A stretch of DNA of 64,000 bases from Spirodela intermedia (taxonomy: Eukaryota > Streptophyta > Magnoliopsida > Alismatales > Araceae): contig LR746276.1 of assembly GCA_902729315.2 (NCBI GenBank), positions 6,026,169 to 6,090,168 on the forward strand. The letters are read 5' to 3'. Positions 1 to 13,033 of this stretch are shown in pieces; position 1 is the stretch's first letter; every line of letters begins with the position of its first letter. The position numbers were made by a program, and so were the translations under genes. The notes under the pieces were generated by a model. That model searched no databases. It was not told the DNA's origin and saw only the letters and a list, made by a program, of their open reading frames with translations.

Positions 1-57
1 TATGAGGGGAGATGAGAAAAACTCTGATTCTTCCGCCATGGGGTTTCCCAACTGGGC

Positions 58-339
58 TCAGAAGAATCTCAACTTGCCCCTGTGAGAGGCCGAGGATCTG
101 GCCTGGCACTGGTCCCTCTGAGCTCCGGACATGCCTGAGCAGGGCCCGGCGGCGCCGCCAAGGGTGACGGCGAAGTAGAGGTAGATGGTGCAGAGGAAGG
201 CCAGGAGGGCGAGCGTCATCAGCAGGAACTGGTGCCGCTCGAGGAGGATCGACCAGCTGCTCGACGACTTTTTCGACGGCGTCTGGAACAGCGGGTTCTG
301 GGATTTCCTGTGCGGGGACGACAGAGCATCGAGAACCAT
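58..339 (-). CDS. Small conserved plant single-pass membrane protein
   Basis: A single coding exon encodes about 93 residues. I chose the ATG at 337-339, which gives an N-terminus MVLDALSSPH that I recall as conserved in an uncharacterised plant family; the frame stays open a few codons upstream, but only to a non-ATG codon. The N-terminal 30 residues are basic and Ser-rich. One hydrophobic segment (FLLMTLALLAFLCTIYLYFA, about residues 38-57) is followed by a short C-terminal tail ending GKLRFF. The architecture suggests a small tail or single-span membrane protein; its function is unknown. A probable 5' UTR intron lies upstream: a GTGAGT donor on the minus strand near 474 and a pyrimidine-rich acceptor near 373. 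No neighbour gives a functional clue. Confidence 0.75.
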   Translation of the reverse strand: MVLDALSSPHRKSQNPLFQTPSKKSSSSWSILLERHQFLLMTLALLAFLCTIYLYFAVTLGGAAGPCSGMSGAQRDQCQARSSASHRGKLRFF

Positions 340-1838
340 AGTCGCCAATCCCAGTTGACCAAGATCCTGAACTGAGATAGAGAGAAAATACTAGTTAATG
401 TTCAGTAATTATTATGCTATCAGATGATGATCAGAGATAAATGAGATAGAAAAAGGAAGCCGATCACTCACCAAAGATCTGATACCCAATGATCTGGTGA
501 TTTATATAGAAGATGATCAGAATATTTAGGTGAGGAAATCCAAAGTTGTTTTGCTCTATGCACTCGACATCAGATGAAAAATAAATAGATCAAAAAGTTG
601 AGCGAAAATTATATTTTTCTTCAAAAAATGAAACCTCCGCTTGCGAATTGTCAACCATACCAGAGGCAGAAGGCACAGGATTAGATAGAACACAACCGAT
701 GCAGAAATATGGTAGTCTGGGCAGATAATATTTATTTCTTGATAGTTTTCAACCCCATGATCTGATAGCTTCTGATGGAGGTGGCAGCATAATAGCTACT
801 GAGAGCAGGGAAGAAGACCATGATAGATGATTTTGATCTGCATGATTTGAGGAACAATGCTCGACAACAGTGATTTAATAAGAACCTGTAATTTTCAGGC
901 TCAATAATTATTTTTTTTAATGGAAATGAAACAGAACCTGTTTTACTTGGAAACAGGTTCTATACATCATCTTAGTTGACTAAGGGAAGCTGAAAAGATC
1001 TGCGGGGAGCGAAAAAAAAAGCGCCATAAGGTCTCCAATCAGGAAAAAACTTGGGTTCATGGAAGACTAAAATCGACGCAATTCAGAGCAAAAAGTCAAT
1101 CCTCAGCCTTTCACCATCACCGGGCAGGAAAAGCATAATCAAAGAGGAAGGCTGTCTGTATTGTTCCTGGAAAACTCTCAGAGCTTCATGAATAGGGGAT
1201 GGATGAGTTGATTCCTGGCGGTTTTCCCAGTTTTCTCATGAACAAAAGAGGGAAAAAGAGCGAGCTCTGCCAAAGGAAGATCGGCATCTTCCCACGGCAC
1301 TTGGATTGAGAAGGCACGATCTGAAGATCGGAGAAGAAATTCGATAAGAGAATTTCTTATCGCCTCGATGATCGGACGAAAGTCAGTTCATGCAGAAGAA
1401 AGAGCAATACACGCACCGTAATAACAATAATAATAAACGGATAAATATGGAAGAGATCAGAGCAAGGATCAGCTCTGGCCGAACAAAGAGCAGCATTCCT
1501 TCATTCGGCCCAAGAACAAAGAGGCATTCATGGCAGACGCAACGAGAATTCAGACATACACAGGACTCAATTTAAGCCGGAACAAAAACTCCGAAGCAAC
1601 ATCAGATCAGGCACCAGTGAGCCCTACCGATCGGCCGAGCAGGATCAGCTCTGGCGGTCGAAATCGCACATTAAAGCGTTGTTTCGGGAGAAGGGAAGAA
1701 TGAAGCAGAGATCCGAGCTGCTTGACTTACCACGCCGCCTCGGCAGTTGGCGCCTTGTCCCTTTCGACGTGCTGGCGGCCGTAGCGGAAACAGGTCCCTG
1801 TCCTCCCCTTTTTTCAAGGCAAAGAAGACCCTCCTCTC

Positions 1839-1876
<38 letters not shown>

Positions 1877-2367
1877 GGTCTCTCGGTCTCTTGGTCTCTC
1901 GGTCTCTCTCTCGGGAATTTATTTTATATAATAAATCACTTTAAATACACGCGGCATAACAAATTCACAGCTGAGCGGGGTTCCACGTCATCGGCCCATC
2001 TGGGCTTTCATTGGGCTGGACCAGCGGCTTCATGAGGACGGTCTAGTTTTTGGGCCGACTAGACAAGAACCATCGGCCCAATAATGTCTGTTTTACGTGG
2101 CATGGAAATAATCGGACACGTAGATGAGCACGAAAATCGTGCGCGCTACTGTGTACCCATCAACGTCCTCTCTCTCTCATCGCCGGCCTCAGAAAGGGAC
2201 TCTGCGAGGTACCGTGTTCCTTCGTCGGAGGGGAGAACGAGAAGTGGGTGCCCTGAGGAGGAGCAAGGAGGGAGGAGGAAGAAAGGGTCTCTCTGTTCTT
2301 TTCTAGGGTTTTGGGCGCTCTTGGGGCTTGTTGAAGGATCTCTGCGCGGTAGTTCTGGGAGAGAAGG
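340..2367. other. Intergenic region and SERINC 5' leader
   Basis: No coding exon is supported here. The interval contains the probable 5' UTR intron of the small membrane-protein gene (about 373-475), AT-rich spacer, and then the promoter and leader of the SERINC gene. A long CT microsatellite lies at about 1832-1912, followed by a TATA-like TATATAAT near 1924-1931. Short open frames through the CT tract are low-complexity artefacts. Confidence 0.6.
1832..1912. repeat. CT/TC microsatellite upstream of SERINC
   Basis: Imperfect (CT)n passing into a GGTCTCTC-type variant. It lies about 450 bp upstream of the SERINC start codon. Pyrimidine tracts of this kind recur beside many genes in this window. 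Confidence 0.9.
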
Positions 2368-5300
2368 ATGTGGGCGGCGTCGTGCCTGGCCTCGTGCTGC
2401 GCGGCCTGCGCGTGCGAGGCTTGCCGGTCGGTGGTGGGCGGGATCAGCCGGCGCTCCGCGAGGATCGCTTACTGCGGCCTCTTCGCTCTCTCGCTCATTG
2501 TTTCCTGGGTCTTCCGCGAGGTCGCCGCCCCTCTTATGGAGAAGATTCCATGTGGGTGTCCTCCCGGAAACGGGAGTAATAGAGGATTGACAGGGAAAGA
2601 TTTCTTGATTTAAGTTGATCCTTCCGTTCTGATGCGTGGTTTTCTTTTTTCTTTGGGGTTTGGCGTCGTTGATTGCGCAGGGATTAATCATTTCCGTCAG
2701 ACGCCCGATCGTGAGTGGTTTGAGACAGACGCAGTCCTGCGTGTTAGCCTGGGGAATTTCCTGTTCTTCACCATCCTTGCGGCGATAATGGTGGGGATCA
2801 AAGACCAGAAGGACCCGCGTGACAGGATTCACCATGGGGGTTGGACGGCGAAGATCGTCTGCTGGTGCTTCTTGGTGTTCCTGATGTTCTTTGTTCCAAA
2901 TGGCGTCGTGAGCTTCTATGGTGGGTCATCTCCCGCCCCCTCTTCTCCCTACTTATTGTGTGCAATTATTTGCATGGTTCCACAAACGCAGATGGGGTAA
3001 AATGCGTATGGTATGTGGAAGATTGTGCTTTTACCAGGGTGGCCTATGGATTAGAAGCAACTAGCTTGGTTTCTCGGATTCCCTTGCCAGAACTAACCTA
3101 AGCAATGTAACTAGGCGATTATGTTGTGTTAGACCCTTTTGTTTTCTTACAGTCTTCATCATCCTTGTGAAGAACTTTTTTCCTCCAAAAGGTGTTATAT
3201 TGTGTTTATGGTAGACTGAAATAGTATGCCGAGCAGTAGATTTTCTTCTTTAAGCTCAATGTTCTAAAGTTCATTTTTTGTGTGTGTTAATATTTGGTTT
3301 TACATATGAAACCTAATGACATAAAAAGGCTACCAATAATTAAGATAGTGATTCGATTCTACTCGTGCCCGAGGTTTCACTTTGCTTTTCCCCCAAATAA
3401 AAGCTGAATCCAGCTGCTGGGTAGATCAAGGAACAAATATGATCGTATTTTTTTTTATTTTTTGTTGTTTATTTGGTCAGCTTCGTCATTTGAATCTGAG
3501 AAGGTAGCCAGTGCTGCTTACCTTTCCTTTAGTCGCTTTTTTATTTTTTCCATTCGCAATGAACCCAGCCTTCCATTGGATTCCTTTTAAGCATCTCAAC
3601 CCACATCTTCTTTGGAAAACTTAACCCTATTAGCTTTCAGATCGATCTTATACGAAATCCCCTACTGCGACTTCATAAAAAGCAATCACTGGTTTTTTTG
3701 TATCCACGTCAAGTTCAACCAGAGCCTGCGACCGGAGGTTCCTGCAGATCCTTCAGTGGGGGACGTGCATGGCATATCTCCTTTGCCAAATTGGTCACCA
3801 TATCCCATCTTCCTGTTTGGATAGGTAGCTTGGCCTCGACATCTGGGCACCACTTACCCGCCATGACCTACCTTCCTTCCTGCCTCACTTGCTCCGCGTG
3901 ATGTCTGTCTGTGCGGCGATTTTATTGGTTCCACAGGGTTGAAGCTTATCTTCCTCTGCATTGAAACCGTCGATACCTGATGAAGACGTTAGCGCCATGT
4001 GAATCAACTTGGGTTCATGTCATTGTTGCTCATCTCTCTGTGTGTTTTTTCTCTTGGTTGATTTCGGTTTCTCATCATTGGTGGTAATGTTCTTGAACTC
4101 CTGTCCACCAAAAGCTGTGGCCTTTGGTAACATTCTTGAACTCCCCCTTCTTTCTCTCCCTCAGTCATCCCTTCTACCCTAATCACATCTCACGCTTCCC
4201 CTTCTATCTACCTCACCACAACAACCTAGTGGCATCTGTTGAGTGGAGCTTGCAGTGGGAATATAGATAGAGGAGGGGGGGAAGGGCGGCTTGCTGGTTA
4301 TTTTTGGTAATATCCACTTTAACTTTGATGGGGAACCCATCATTTTTGTAAAAGCTCTCCTCTTGATTTATTTTTTAAAATTATTATGGTTAATTCCTTA
4401 CTTTGTTGGTTCTGGAGGCAATTATTAGCGTTCAAGAGAGATCTTTCTCCGTATTACTGATGCAACTCTCCGACTGCAGAGGGAATCTCAAAGTTCGGAT
4501 CAGGGCTGTTCCTCCTTGTCCAAGTTGTCCTCTTGCTGGATTTTGTTCACGGGTGGAACGATAACTGGGTGAACAAAGATGAGCAATTCTGGTTTGTCCC
4601 CCCCCCCCAAACCCTGTGCTACCTCTGCGCATCCTTCTGACAACCTCTTCTTTTTTTTCTCTCTCTCGTCTCAGATTATTTGCGTATGCAGGAGTTATAA
4701 CGTTTCTGTCTTGGTTAATTGGAAGAAACTGCGCTTATTTTAATATTTTTCATTGTAATATTTTCCATAAAAATGCATGTTTTGTGAATATTTCATTTTC
4801 TTTTTTTTTGCGGAAAAATGTGGAAACCAGAGAGCTTCTCGTGCATCCATCGTGTGCTGTAAACGGAGCTCCCTTGTTCATCTCTTCACCGCAGGTACCT
4901 GGCGTTGCTGATCGTGTCCCTGGTCTGCTACGTGGCGACGTTCTCCTTCTCTGGACTGCTCTTCCACTGGTTCACTCCCTCGGGGCATGACTGCAGCCTC
5001 AACATGTTCTTCATCGTCTTGACCCTGATCCTCGTGGTTGTCTTCGCCATCGTCGCTCTCCACCCCAAGGTAGAAATGATGCACATCCCCACTGCTGCTG
5101 CCGCCTGCTCGTCGTTAGTGATCTGTGTGGATGAATCCATTACTTATTTTAGCTGCCGAACCGGCGACAACTGATGCCGATGGAAATTCATGTGTGCCCA
5201 GTTGCTTAATTTTATTTAAAAATATATTTTACCATAATCTACCCTTTACTCAATAAGTAATGGTGAACTAACTAGTGGGCCCGCCTCTCTCTGCCCACAG

Positions 5301-5953
5301 GTCAACGGGAGCCTGCTGCCGGCGTCAGTGATCTCTGTTTACTGCACCTACCTGTGCTACAGCGGGCTCTCGAGCGAGCCAAGGGAGTACGAGTGCAACG
5401 GGCTCCACCACCATGCCAAGGCCGTTTCCACCGGCAGCATGACCCTGGGCTTGTTGACCACCGTCCTCTCGGTCGTCTACTCGGCGGTCCGCGCCGGCTC
5501 CTCCACCACCCTCCTCTCCCCTCCCAGCTCCCCCCGCGCAGGTACTCACTCACTCGGTCAACTCTTCTCTCTTTAGGGATTCTTCTTCTTCGTCCTCCTG
5601 CAATGTGGGATGGGGCGGTTGACTTTGACTTTCTGTGAGTAGGGTCGTCGCAGAAGAAGCCGCTACTGACGTTTGACAAGGTGGAGGCGCAGGAAGAGGA
5701 GGACAGGAAGAAGGAGGGAGGGAGGGCGGTCAGCTACTCCTACTCCTTCTTCCACCTCATCTTCTCCCTGGCGAGCATGTACTCAGCCATGCTGTTGACC
5801 GGGTGGTCAACCTCCGTGGGCAGCGAGAGTGGGAAGCTGGTGGACGTGGGGTGGCCCTCCGTGTGGGTCCGCATCGTCACCAGCTGGGCCACGGCGGCGC
5901 TCTACATGTGGTCCCTCGTGGCCCCCGTCCTCTTCCCAGAGAGGGAGTTCTGA
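2368..5953 (+). CDS. SERINC/TMS1-family multi-pass membrane protein
   Basis: Six exons encode about 420 residues: 2368-2551, 2681-2920, 4480-4591, 4895-5069, 5301-5541 and 5643-5953. All junctions are GT-AG and keep frame. The N-terminus MWAASCLASCCAACACEACR is the Cys-rich start typical of plant serine incorporator-like (TMS1) proteins. Conserved blocks follow: ISRRSARIAYCGLF, LRVSLGNFLFF, HHGGW, VQVVLLLDF, ASVISVYCTYLCYSGLSSEP, SSTTLLSPPSSP, and a C-terminal YSYSFFHLIFSLASMY. Around ten hydrophobic spans are expected. Animal members are linked to incorporating serine into membrane lipids, though that biochemical role is debated; plant members are little characterised and probably reside in endomembranes. 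The length matches the family. Intron 2 is long (about 1.56 kb). Confidence 0.95.
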
Positions 5954-5969
5954 GCACGGCCCTCTACAT

Positions 5970-5977
5970 CTTCTCTG

Positions 5978-6023
<46 letters not shown>

Positions 6024-6256
6024 CTTTCTCTCTGTCTGTGATCTGTGTATTATAAAGATTTCAGTGAATTGCTCGGAGTGGGAAACTGGAATCGAGCACT
6101 TGAATAACACTGCTGTGTGATGAAATAAGAGAACTCAATCGATTTGATCATGCTCTGTGAGAGTTCACTGCTGTGTGTAATGTTTTCCCTCATCCTTCTG
6201 GATGTATGTATATGTATAAAACCCTGGTTTCCTATATACAGTCTAGAGAGAGACAC

Positions 6257-6293
<37 letters not shown>

Positions 6294-6480
6294 ATAATGA
6301 TTTCAGTGAATTGGTCGGAGAGGGAAACCGGAAACGAGCCGTTTAATAACAGAAGTGTGATGAAATAAGAGGAACTCCATCGGTTTGATCATGCCCTGCT
6401 AGTACTGTCCCTCCCTTCTCTCTGTGTATAATCCTGGTTTCCTATATAGAGTCTAGGGAGAGAAGGTTAGAGAGAGAGAG
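5970..6480 (+). repeat. Tandem duplication in the SERINC 3' flank
   Basis: Two diverged direct copies, about 5984-6262 and 6263-6480. Each starts with a (CT)n tract, then TATTATAA..GATTTCAGTGAATTG, then GTGATGAAATAAGAG, and ends near CCTGGTTTCCTATATA.AGTCTAG. The second copy lacks about 30 bases. The first copy starts just after the stop codon, so it is probably in the 3' UTR. Confidence 0.8.
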
Positions 6481-6706
6481 AGGGAGGCTTATTCCAAGGA
6501 TGTGATCCGAGTTTGGAAATTGCTTGGCTTTGGGTCGCCCTCTGTTCATCTCAGATCTGCTTCGGAGTGGGAAGAACCCACCTGGGCGCCTCTTGTTCTT
6601 AGCCGCTGCAGCTCCTCCTGGGCGCACACGAGTCTGTCGCATCAAAGGACGAAAGTCAAAATAAATAAATAAAATAAAATAAAAATAATGATCCCTGAGG
6701 GTGTGG

Positions 6707-9700
6707 CTACCTCGATTGCATGTCATTGATCTCGCGCAGCAACTCCTCCTCCTTTTCGTGGGCCGACTCCAGCTACGAGGAGGATCAAAAAGCCTTTTAT
6801 CAGCATGAGAACCCCACGACTATGAGAACCCACCCTACGACCGCTCACCGTTGACATTTCTCCCACGTCGGAAGGCGGCGGCGGCGGGGCCCCCATGCGT
6901 CCTCCATCTGGCGCGCGTAGTCACCCGGAGATCAGAACATCAGTATGGATTGACATGATATGCATGCTTTTCAAGTAGAAACTGGGTACCTGGAACGCCA
7001 CCAGCGCTGACCAGCTTCATTAGACTTAAGAGATAGTCCTGCCAGAAAAAAATGAATCGAAAAACGAAAAAGAAAAAGAAAAAGGGAATTAATCTGAAGA
7101 AAAAAAGAAGAGTGGGAAGAGTGGGCCCCGCCGTACTCTCTGGAGAGTGTTGGTCTGCAGAATCGAGGCCAGGTGGTGATGAAGTGGGCAGCTAGAGTCG
7201 CCGACGGTGGTGGTGGTGGTGGTGGTGGTGGTCGTCGTCTCTGCGGCCTGCTGAGGAGAGGCGGCGGGAAGCTGAGAGATCCCCTACGACATGAGAAGAA
7301 GACATTTAGTCAAACCCTATGAATCTAAATTGCATTATTTTCACAACTTTATTGGAATTATTATATCATGAAGAGTCGTGGCATAAAAATGCGACATCCA
7401 CATCCATTTATTTTACTAGCTTTACGCATATATGCTAATGGGATATTCACAAAGATGCTAATGGCAGAGGATCTAACCTGGACAGTGTGGTTCTTCTGGA
7501 GAAGGAGAGAAGGTAGTGCCTGGAGATTCACGTGTGCCGGAGGAATCAGATTCATGGCTCATTAAGATCACATCAGTTGGGGGAGTATCACGACGGAGAG
7601 TTACCCTGTCGGTGTCAAGATTCTCAGATGTTACTTTGAAGCGGCCTTTCTGCTGGACCACCGGCCCCTTTGACTTTTCGTCACCGTCGTCAGCGCCGGA
7701 GGCTATAGGCAGTAAAGACAAACTGTCAATGATCCTTGGTAGAACTGGCACGTGGGGATTACATTTATGGAGTTTTCTTTTTGACACGTGCCTGTAAGCT
7801 TGGTCCCTTTGCTTGAAACCTGGCATTGTTGGTTCGCCCTGGAGAGACAGACGGCGCAAACGATTCAAGAATAACATCATGCGACGTGTTTGGGATTCCA
7901 TTATCTATATTTTAGACGGCAAAAAAATAAAAATAAATATTAATTATATCCCTAAGTCCACATTGTACTTAAATTAGGATTATGAATAATGAAATTTTTG
8001 TCCCAAGAATGAAAAAATAATTTTAAAAAAATATGATATAATAGAATGTCAGATGTGATAAAGGAGTGATGTTGAAGAAAAGTCAACGACAAGCAACAAG
8101 AACGACATGAGTTTCAACAAGGCCACAACCAAGATGCATTTTTACTTCCATGGTTAGAACAGCACAGAGGATAAGCCATCATGGAAGAGTCAAACCTCTC
8201 TCCTCCAAAGCAAATATCAGCCGTGTCGGATGCAAAAGAGCTGGCAGATGCCTTCCTTTCGTAGCAACACTGAGCACGTACATTGTTTGGATATTTTTCA
8301 TCAACTTCAGAGTCGCAGCTTTCACTTAAATAATTGTCCAGTTGACTGGTACGGTCGGTTGAACTTCCAACCAGAATTTCATCATCGGACCCCATCAGCT
8401 TGCCTCTGGCAAAGAGAACAACAAGAACAGGTCAACGGGCGCGCATGAACCATACTTCTCCCATACATGCTATCATCAAGAATTAAATGAATGTCAACGT
8501 CGGCTTCTGGATAGAGCTCAGGGCTAAAATATGTAAAACTTTGGTCAATTCAAACATGTGTAGTAATCATGCAAATATGCAAAAATTAACTTTTTAGTAC
8601 CTTAAAGTATGTGAAGTTTCTTCTGAAGAGGAAAGAAAGGGTGCCTTACATTGCATTATCTCGTCATTTCCCTGAAAGTCAACTGTACTGTAAGCAAAAA
8701 TTGAAATTCTGCTCCAAGAGAATATATGTGCTCGTAGAGATCACCAACCCACCTCCTTTGAGGAATAACTCGCCGTTGATGACATAGTGGGTGAAATTTT
8801 CTCTTGAAGGTTGTCAAACTCAAACAATGAATTTGAGGGTACCGATGGTTGTTTACCTTGAACTATCTCATCAGGATCCTGGATCAAACAGAAGCATCTG
8901 AACATGTTTAGATGAACGAGCTTAAACCCGTCAAGTAAAGATGCAACTAGGAGCTCGAATGGCAGCCATACCAGAGCAGCCTGAGCCTTCATGTCGTCAA
9001 TGTTAAAGCTCCAGCCACTGATACCTCTCTTGTACTCATTCTACATGAACGTTCAAAGAGGAATTCAGGCAACATATCCCTCTCTTTCAAAATCAATAAA
9101 TCTTGAAATCTACGATGGAGAATAAAAAATACCGGTAGCTACAGAACCTGAAACAGACATTAAAAACATAAGATACCTCAAGCTAGCGATCTCTAATACC
9201 TAGAAAACTGATCCTATAATTTTTTGGTGGAGGAAAGGCCATCCAATCCACATTGAGGGTCCCGAAATCGGATTGGAATCCAAAATGGGCCTTTCAGGTT
9301 CATTTTTGCATTGATTCAACTGTTAAAATCCAAGTCCTAGATCTCGATAGAAAAGGTCCATGGGTTCTTTTTTTTTTGGGTATGATGAACTGGTTCAGTC
9401 CATTCTTTCGAAGACAGGTTCCCTTTTGATCGATTTCCAGACGGTCGGACGCAAACATCACCCCAGAAGGATATAGCTTGAAATAGCATAACCTACTAGA
9501 AGCTGTACATACGACCCCCTCCATCTTTATGTAAAATTACAAGTAAGGATAAAAATAGATCCACGTAACTGAAAGAAGAAAAACATGGCTTGTTTCTCTC
9601 GAAAATTAAGCTGACGAAGAAGTAAAATATTAGATGAACTGAATTTGAAGAAAAAAACCAGATACTGAAACAGAGAACCTAATGAAAACAGGGCAGACCC

Positions 9701-12700
9701 GCTACTTGCTTAACTGCAGAAGAATCTGCTGATACAAGCGAAAAGCGACAAAGAAAACATGAAATTCTGACCTGTGACAACTCCTCTTTCTTTCCATCAG
9801 GCATTTTCTTTTGGGCAAGCATATCTTCTTCTTTAATCTGTGATGAATTATGAATCACACTTTCGCTTAAATGAATGGCAAAAAGAAAGAGTAAAGGTCA
9901 AAATGAACGAGTAAAAAAACACCACCTTCAGTGCTCTAATACGATCACCAAGTGAAGGCAAACCCTCCAAAATTGATCGACAAATAAAGTCACTTGATCT
10001 AGCTTGCTTAAAGAATGAGTGTTTCAACAACTTAGTCGAAGAAGGTCTTTTCCGAGGATCTTTCACCAAACACATTGCAACCATTTGCTTAAAAGACTAA
10101 AAATGAGAGAAACAAAGAAGCCGTAAGGGAATAATGTCTCTAGTGAACAACAGAATGAGCATTAGGATACCTTTGAAAACTTCTTGTCCCTTTCATAGTC
10201 AAGACTTGGAGGGGCATTTTGCAACGTCATGAGCAAAACCTACCAAAGACTTGAATTTATACGCTCGTTGTATAATATGCCAAAAATAATCAAGAAACAC
10301 TTTTTTTTCCCTTTTTTTTTCCCTTCTTATTATCTTGTAAAATCAGGTCGTATTAGTATGTGACCAAATCTTAAGAAATATTGGCTAATTGTACCACGTA
10401 GTTCTTTCACCGGTGCAATTTGGTAATTGACATTAATAATCATTCTGTAAGTACCTTCATAGGAGGGTACTTGGAAAAAGGTGCATGACCATGAGCAAGC
10501 TCAAGAGCAGTTATACCAAAAGACCAAATATCGGCCCTGCAGGGACAGAAGTTGACAATGATAAAGACTACCACTCAATTAACTGTGCAAGAGTGAAATG
10601 AACTAACTTGAAATCATAGCCATGTAGTTGCTCCAAAACCTCTGGTGCCATCCTGGGGAAAGAAAAATGGAGTCTAACTATCAGTCACAGAAAAATGGAA
10701 TCAGGATTAGTAATCTAAACAGATAAATTCAATGTCATTCACCAGCAAGGTGTGCCAACAAACGTATTTCTTGTGCGCTGTCTGTCACCAGAATCAAAAA
10801 GGCAAGCAGAAACTCCGAAATCTCCTAGCTTAACTCCACCACGTCCATCCACTAATATATTACCAGCCTAATATAACAGGAAAAAAACCAAAGAATTTAC
10901 AGATGTTTTAAGGTAAAATTCAATTTTAATGGAGACTGAATGAACCAAAGACACCACGGAAATAATTTAGAATAAAAAAAATCATGGGAGATGTAAATAA
11001 TTTATTAACATGAGTAGATGTTCCCTGGTAGCATCTAAACAAAAATGCCCATCTTTGACAAAATACAGACTCTTAACTAAACACCAAACAAACGAACTTA
11101 GCTTTTTTAATAAGTTATTGAGAAATAATCGTGAATAAAAATAAATAAAATGGTTCATGAAAGTGGTGTCATCATAGATAAAGGATTTTATCTGAATGTC
11201 TGCAAGTGAACATAATACTAGTTTGACAGAAGCCAGATTAAATCCCTGAGGGATGATCAGGCAGTTTCTGAGGGTATAGCCAACAAAGAAAACCTGAAAA
11301 AATCCAAGCAAGAAAGAAATGGAGAGCTAGAATTCGGAGTAAACCCACAATCCGTGAATCTATGACAGAGTGGAAATTAAAATAAAATTGGTTAGAGCTC
11401 CGCCGTGATAATGAATAAGTTTCTGATCATAGAACATAAATGTGATATGGCCAGTTACTACTTGCCTTGACATCTCGATGTATGTGCCCATGCTGATGAA
11501 GATATTCCAGTCCTTTCAATGCTTCACGTAACAATGTTGCAATGACTGCCTCCTCAAAACCATCTGGATAGGCAGACTTTAGGATGTGAAGACAAGAGCC
11601 ACCCGCCATATAGGGCATGACAATCCACAAGGTATGATCATTTACAAATGAACAATGCGCATTAAGAACATTAGGGTGATCGACTAATGTCAATGTCTGG
11701 GCTTCACGAGAGATGTTACGCTGCATAGATAACGAAAAAGTTAGCCTTTATAAGTTCGTACTTGTCAAGAGTACATTTTCCTATAAAATTGTTAAAATAA
11801 TGAGATTTAGATTCATATTCTTGACTACATGGACATCTTACAATGTACAGTAGATAGCCACAGAAAATAAGTAGAAGAGAACAACAAAGAATCAAGGCGT
11901 GGTAGGGTTCAACTGGTTAAAGGACTAGAGTTTTGTATCAAACTTATTTTATCGTATAAAGGACTGGAAAATGCCAACATCAGGAGTTGGCATTTTTAAT
12001 CTTCGTAGCTTTTACATAGATTCAAAGTGGATTCCTGAGTTACACTAAATCATACCCACGCTTGATATGTCATTTTTTGGTCAGATCACAGATAACAGAA
12101 ACCAGCGGCGGAGTATCTCTGTCATCAGATCGTTAGATATTATGGCATTGACAAAAATAAATATTATACATAAGGAAATGTGCCAAAGAATTCACGTCCT
12201 ATATAAAAAGTTCACAGCCAAGACCAAGAACTCTAAATACGAACAGAAAGGAATTTCAAGAGATAATTTATTTATTTTTCCTAAACAAGATAAGGATCAT
12301 AAATGCCCTGATCTCGTTCTACCGATATAGCTAAACAAGCAGGAACCGAAAACCGTCTTTTCAAACCCGTAATTCAAGGTCAATGGCTAAATGGAAAACT
12401 TGAACAGTCATGCCAGATACCTTGACATTGTGAAGACTACGAGAATAAATCTATGAATCCACAGAGTACATCTAATCAACAGTTTGGCAGGGAATTAATG
12501 GCATTTGCAAACTGACACGAACTGGCAATGTTTGAGAAACAAAGTTCCATTCGTATCTGTAGATCTAAGGATATTTGTTCCATAGATCAAGAAGCTGCTA
12601 TTAAATGAAAGAGGAGGATAAACTCAACTGACCAGATCGCTATTGTGTTTCTCGAAATCGATGACCTTAATGGCCACGATCTCGTTCAAAGGGATGCACC

Positions 12701-12791
12701 GAGCCTTGTAAACGCAGGCGCTGACTCCTTGCCCCACCTCCTCGTATAGCTCATATTCCTCCGCGTGAATGGGATACTTTCTCCTCTCCAT
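6707..12791 (-). CDS. STE20/GCK-type (FRAY/BLUS1-like) Ser/Thr protein kinase
   Basis: About 19 exons on the minus strand encode about 738 residues: 12633-12791, 11466-11720, 10743-10867, 10608-10652, 10455-10536, 10171-10239, 9926-10096, 9772-9837, 8972-9040, 8753-8878, 8601-8671, 8467-8523, 8146-8405, 7788-7904, 7478-7702, 7137-7283, 6990-7038, 6849-6907, 6707-6772. The kinase domain is N-terminal: glycine loop GQGVSACVY at 20-28, catalytic VAIK with Lys42, HRDVK with Asp136, DFG at 154-156 and MAPE at 181-184. The activation segment [13 protein letters not shown] is typical of STE20 kinases. The C-terminal half carries the motif [16 protein letters not shown] seen in plant BLUS1/FRAY-like kinases, a threonine run, and a terminal coiled coil ([19 protein letters not shown]). 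Intron 2 has a GC donor. The join between exons 7478-7702 and 7137-7283 is off by one base, so this part of the model may be wrong or the allele frameshifted. The exon boundary pair 8467/8405 is the best of two options. Confidence 0.88.
7203..7232 (-). repeat. Coding ACC trinucleotide repeat (poly-Thr)
   Basis: A run of GGT on the plus strand reads as ACC on the coding strand, giving a run of about nine to eleven threonines in the regulatory tail of the STE20-type kinase. Such coding microsatellites are often length-polymorphic. Confidence 0.8.
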
Positions 12792-12995
12792 GGCGCAATA
12801 CGAAAAGGAGAAACTCCAAGATTTCCAGCCTCCTCGATAACCCTAAACCCCCTGCGATATAGAGAACCAAACTTTGCAACGAAGAGGAATCTTATCAAGG
12901 AAAACGGACAGAAATAATTAAATATCCAATGCGAAACAAAAAGGAAGGAAATCCAGCCCCGGATTTCTCGCTTTCTCGTGATCGGCAAGCTGGCG

Positions 12996-13033
<38 letters not shown>

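Noticed and set aside
2146-2835. 229-residue minus-strand frame opposite SERINC exons 1-2
   Set aside because: The plus strand encodes conserved SERINC residues with matching splice sites; the antisense frame has no similarity.
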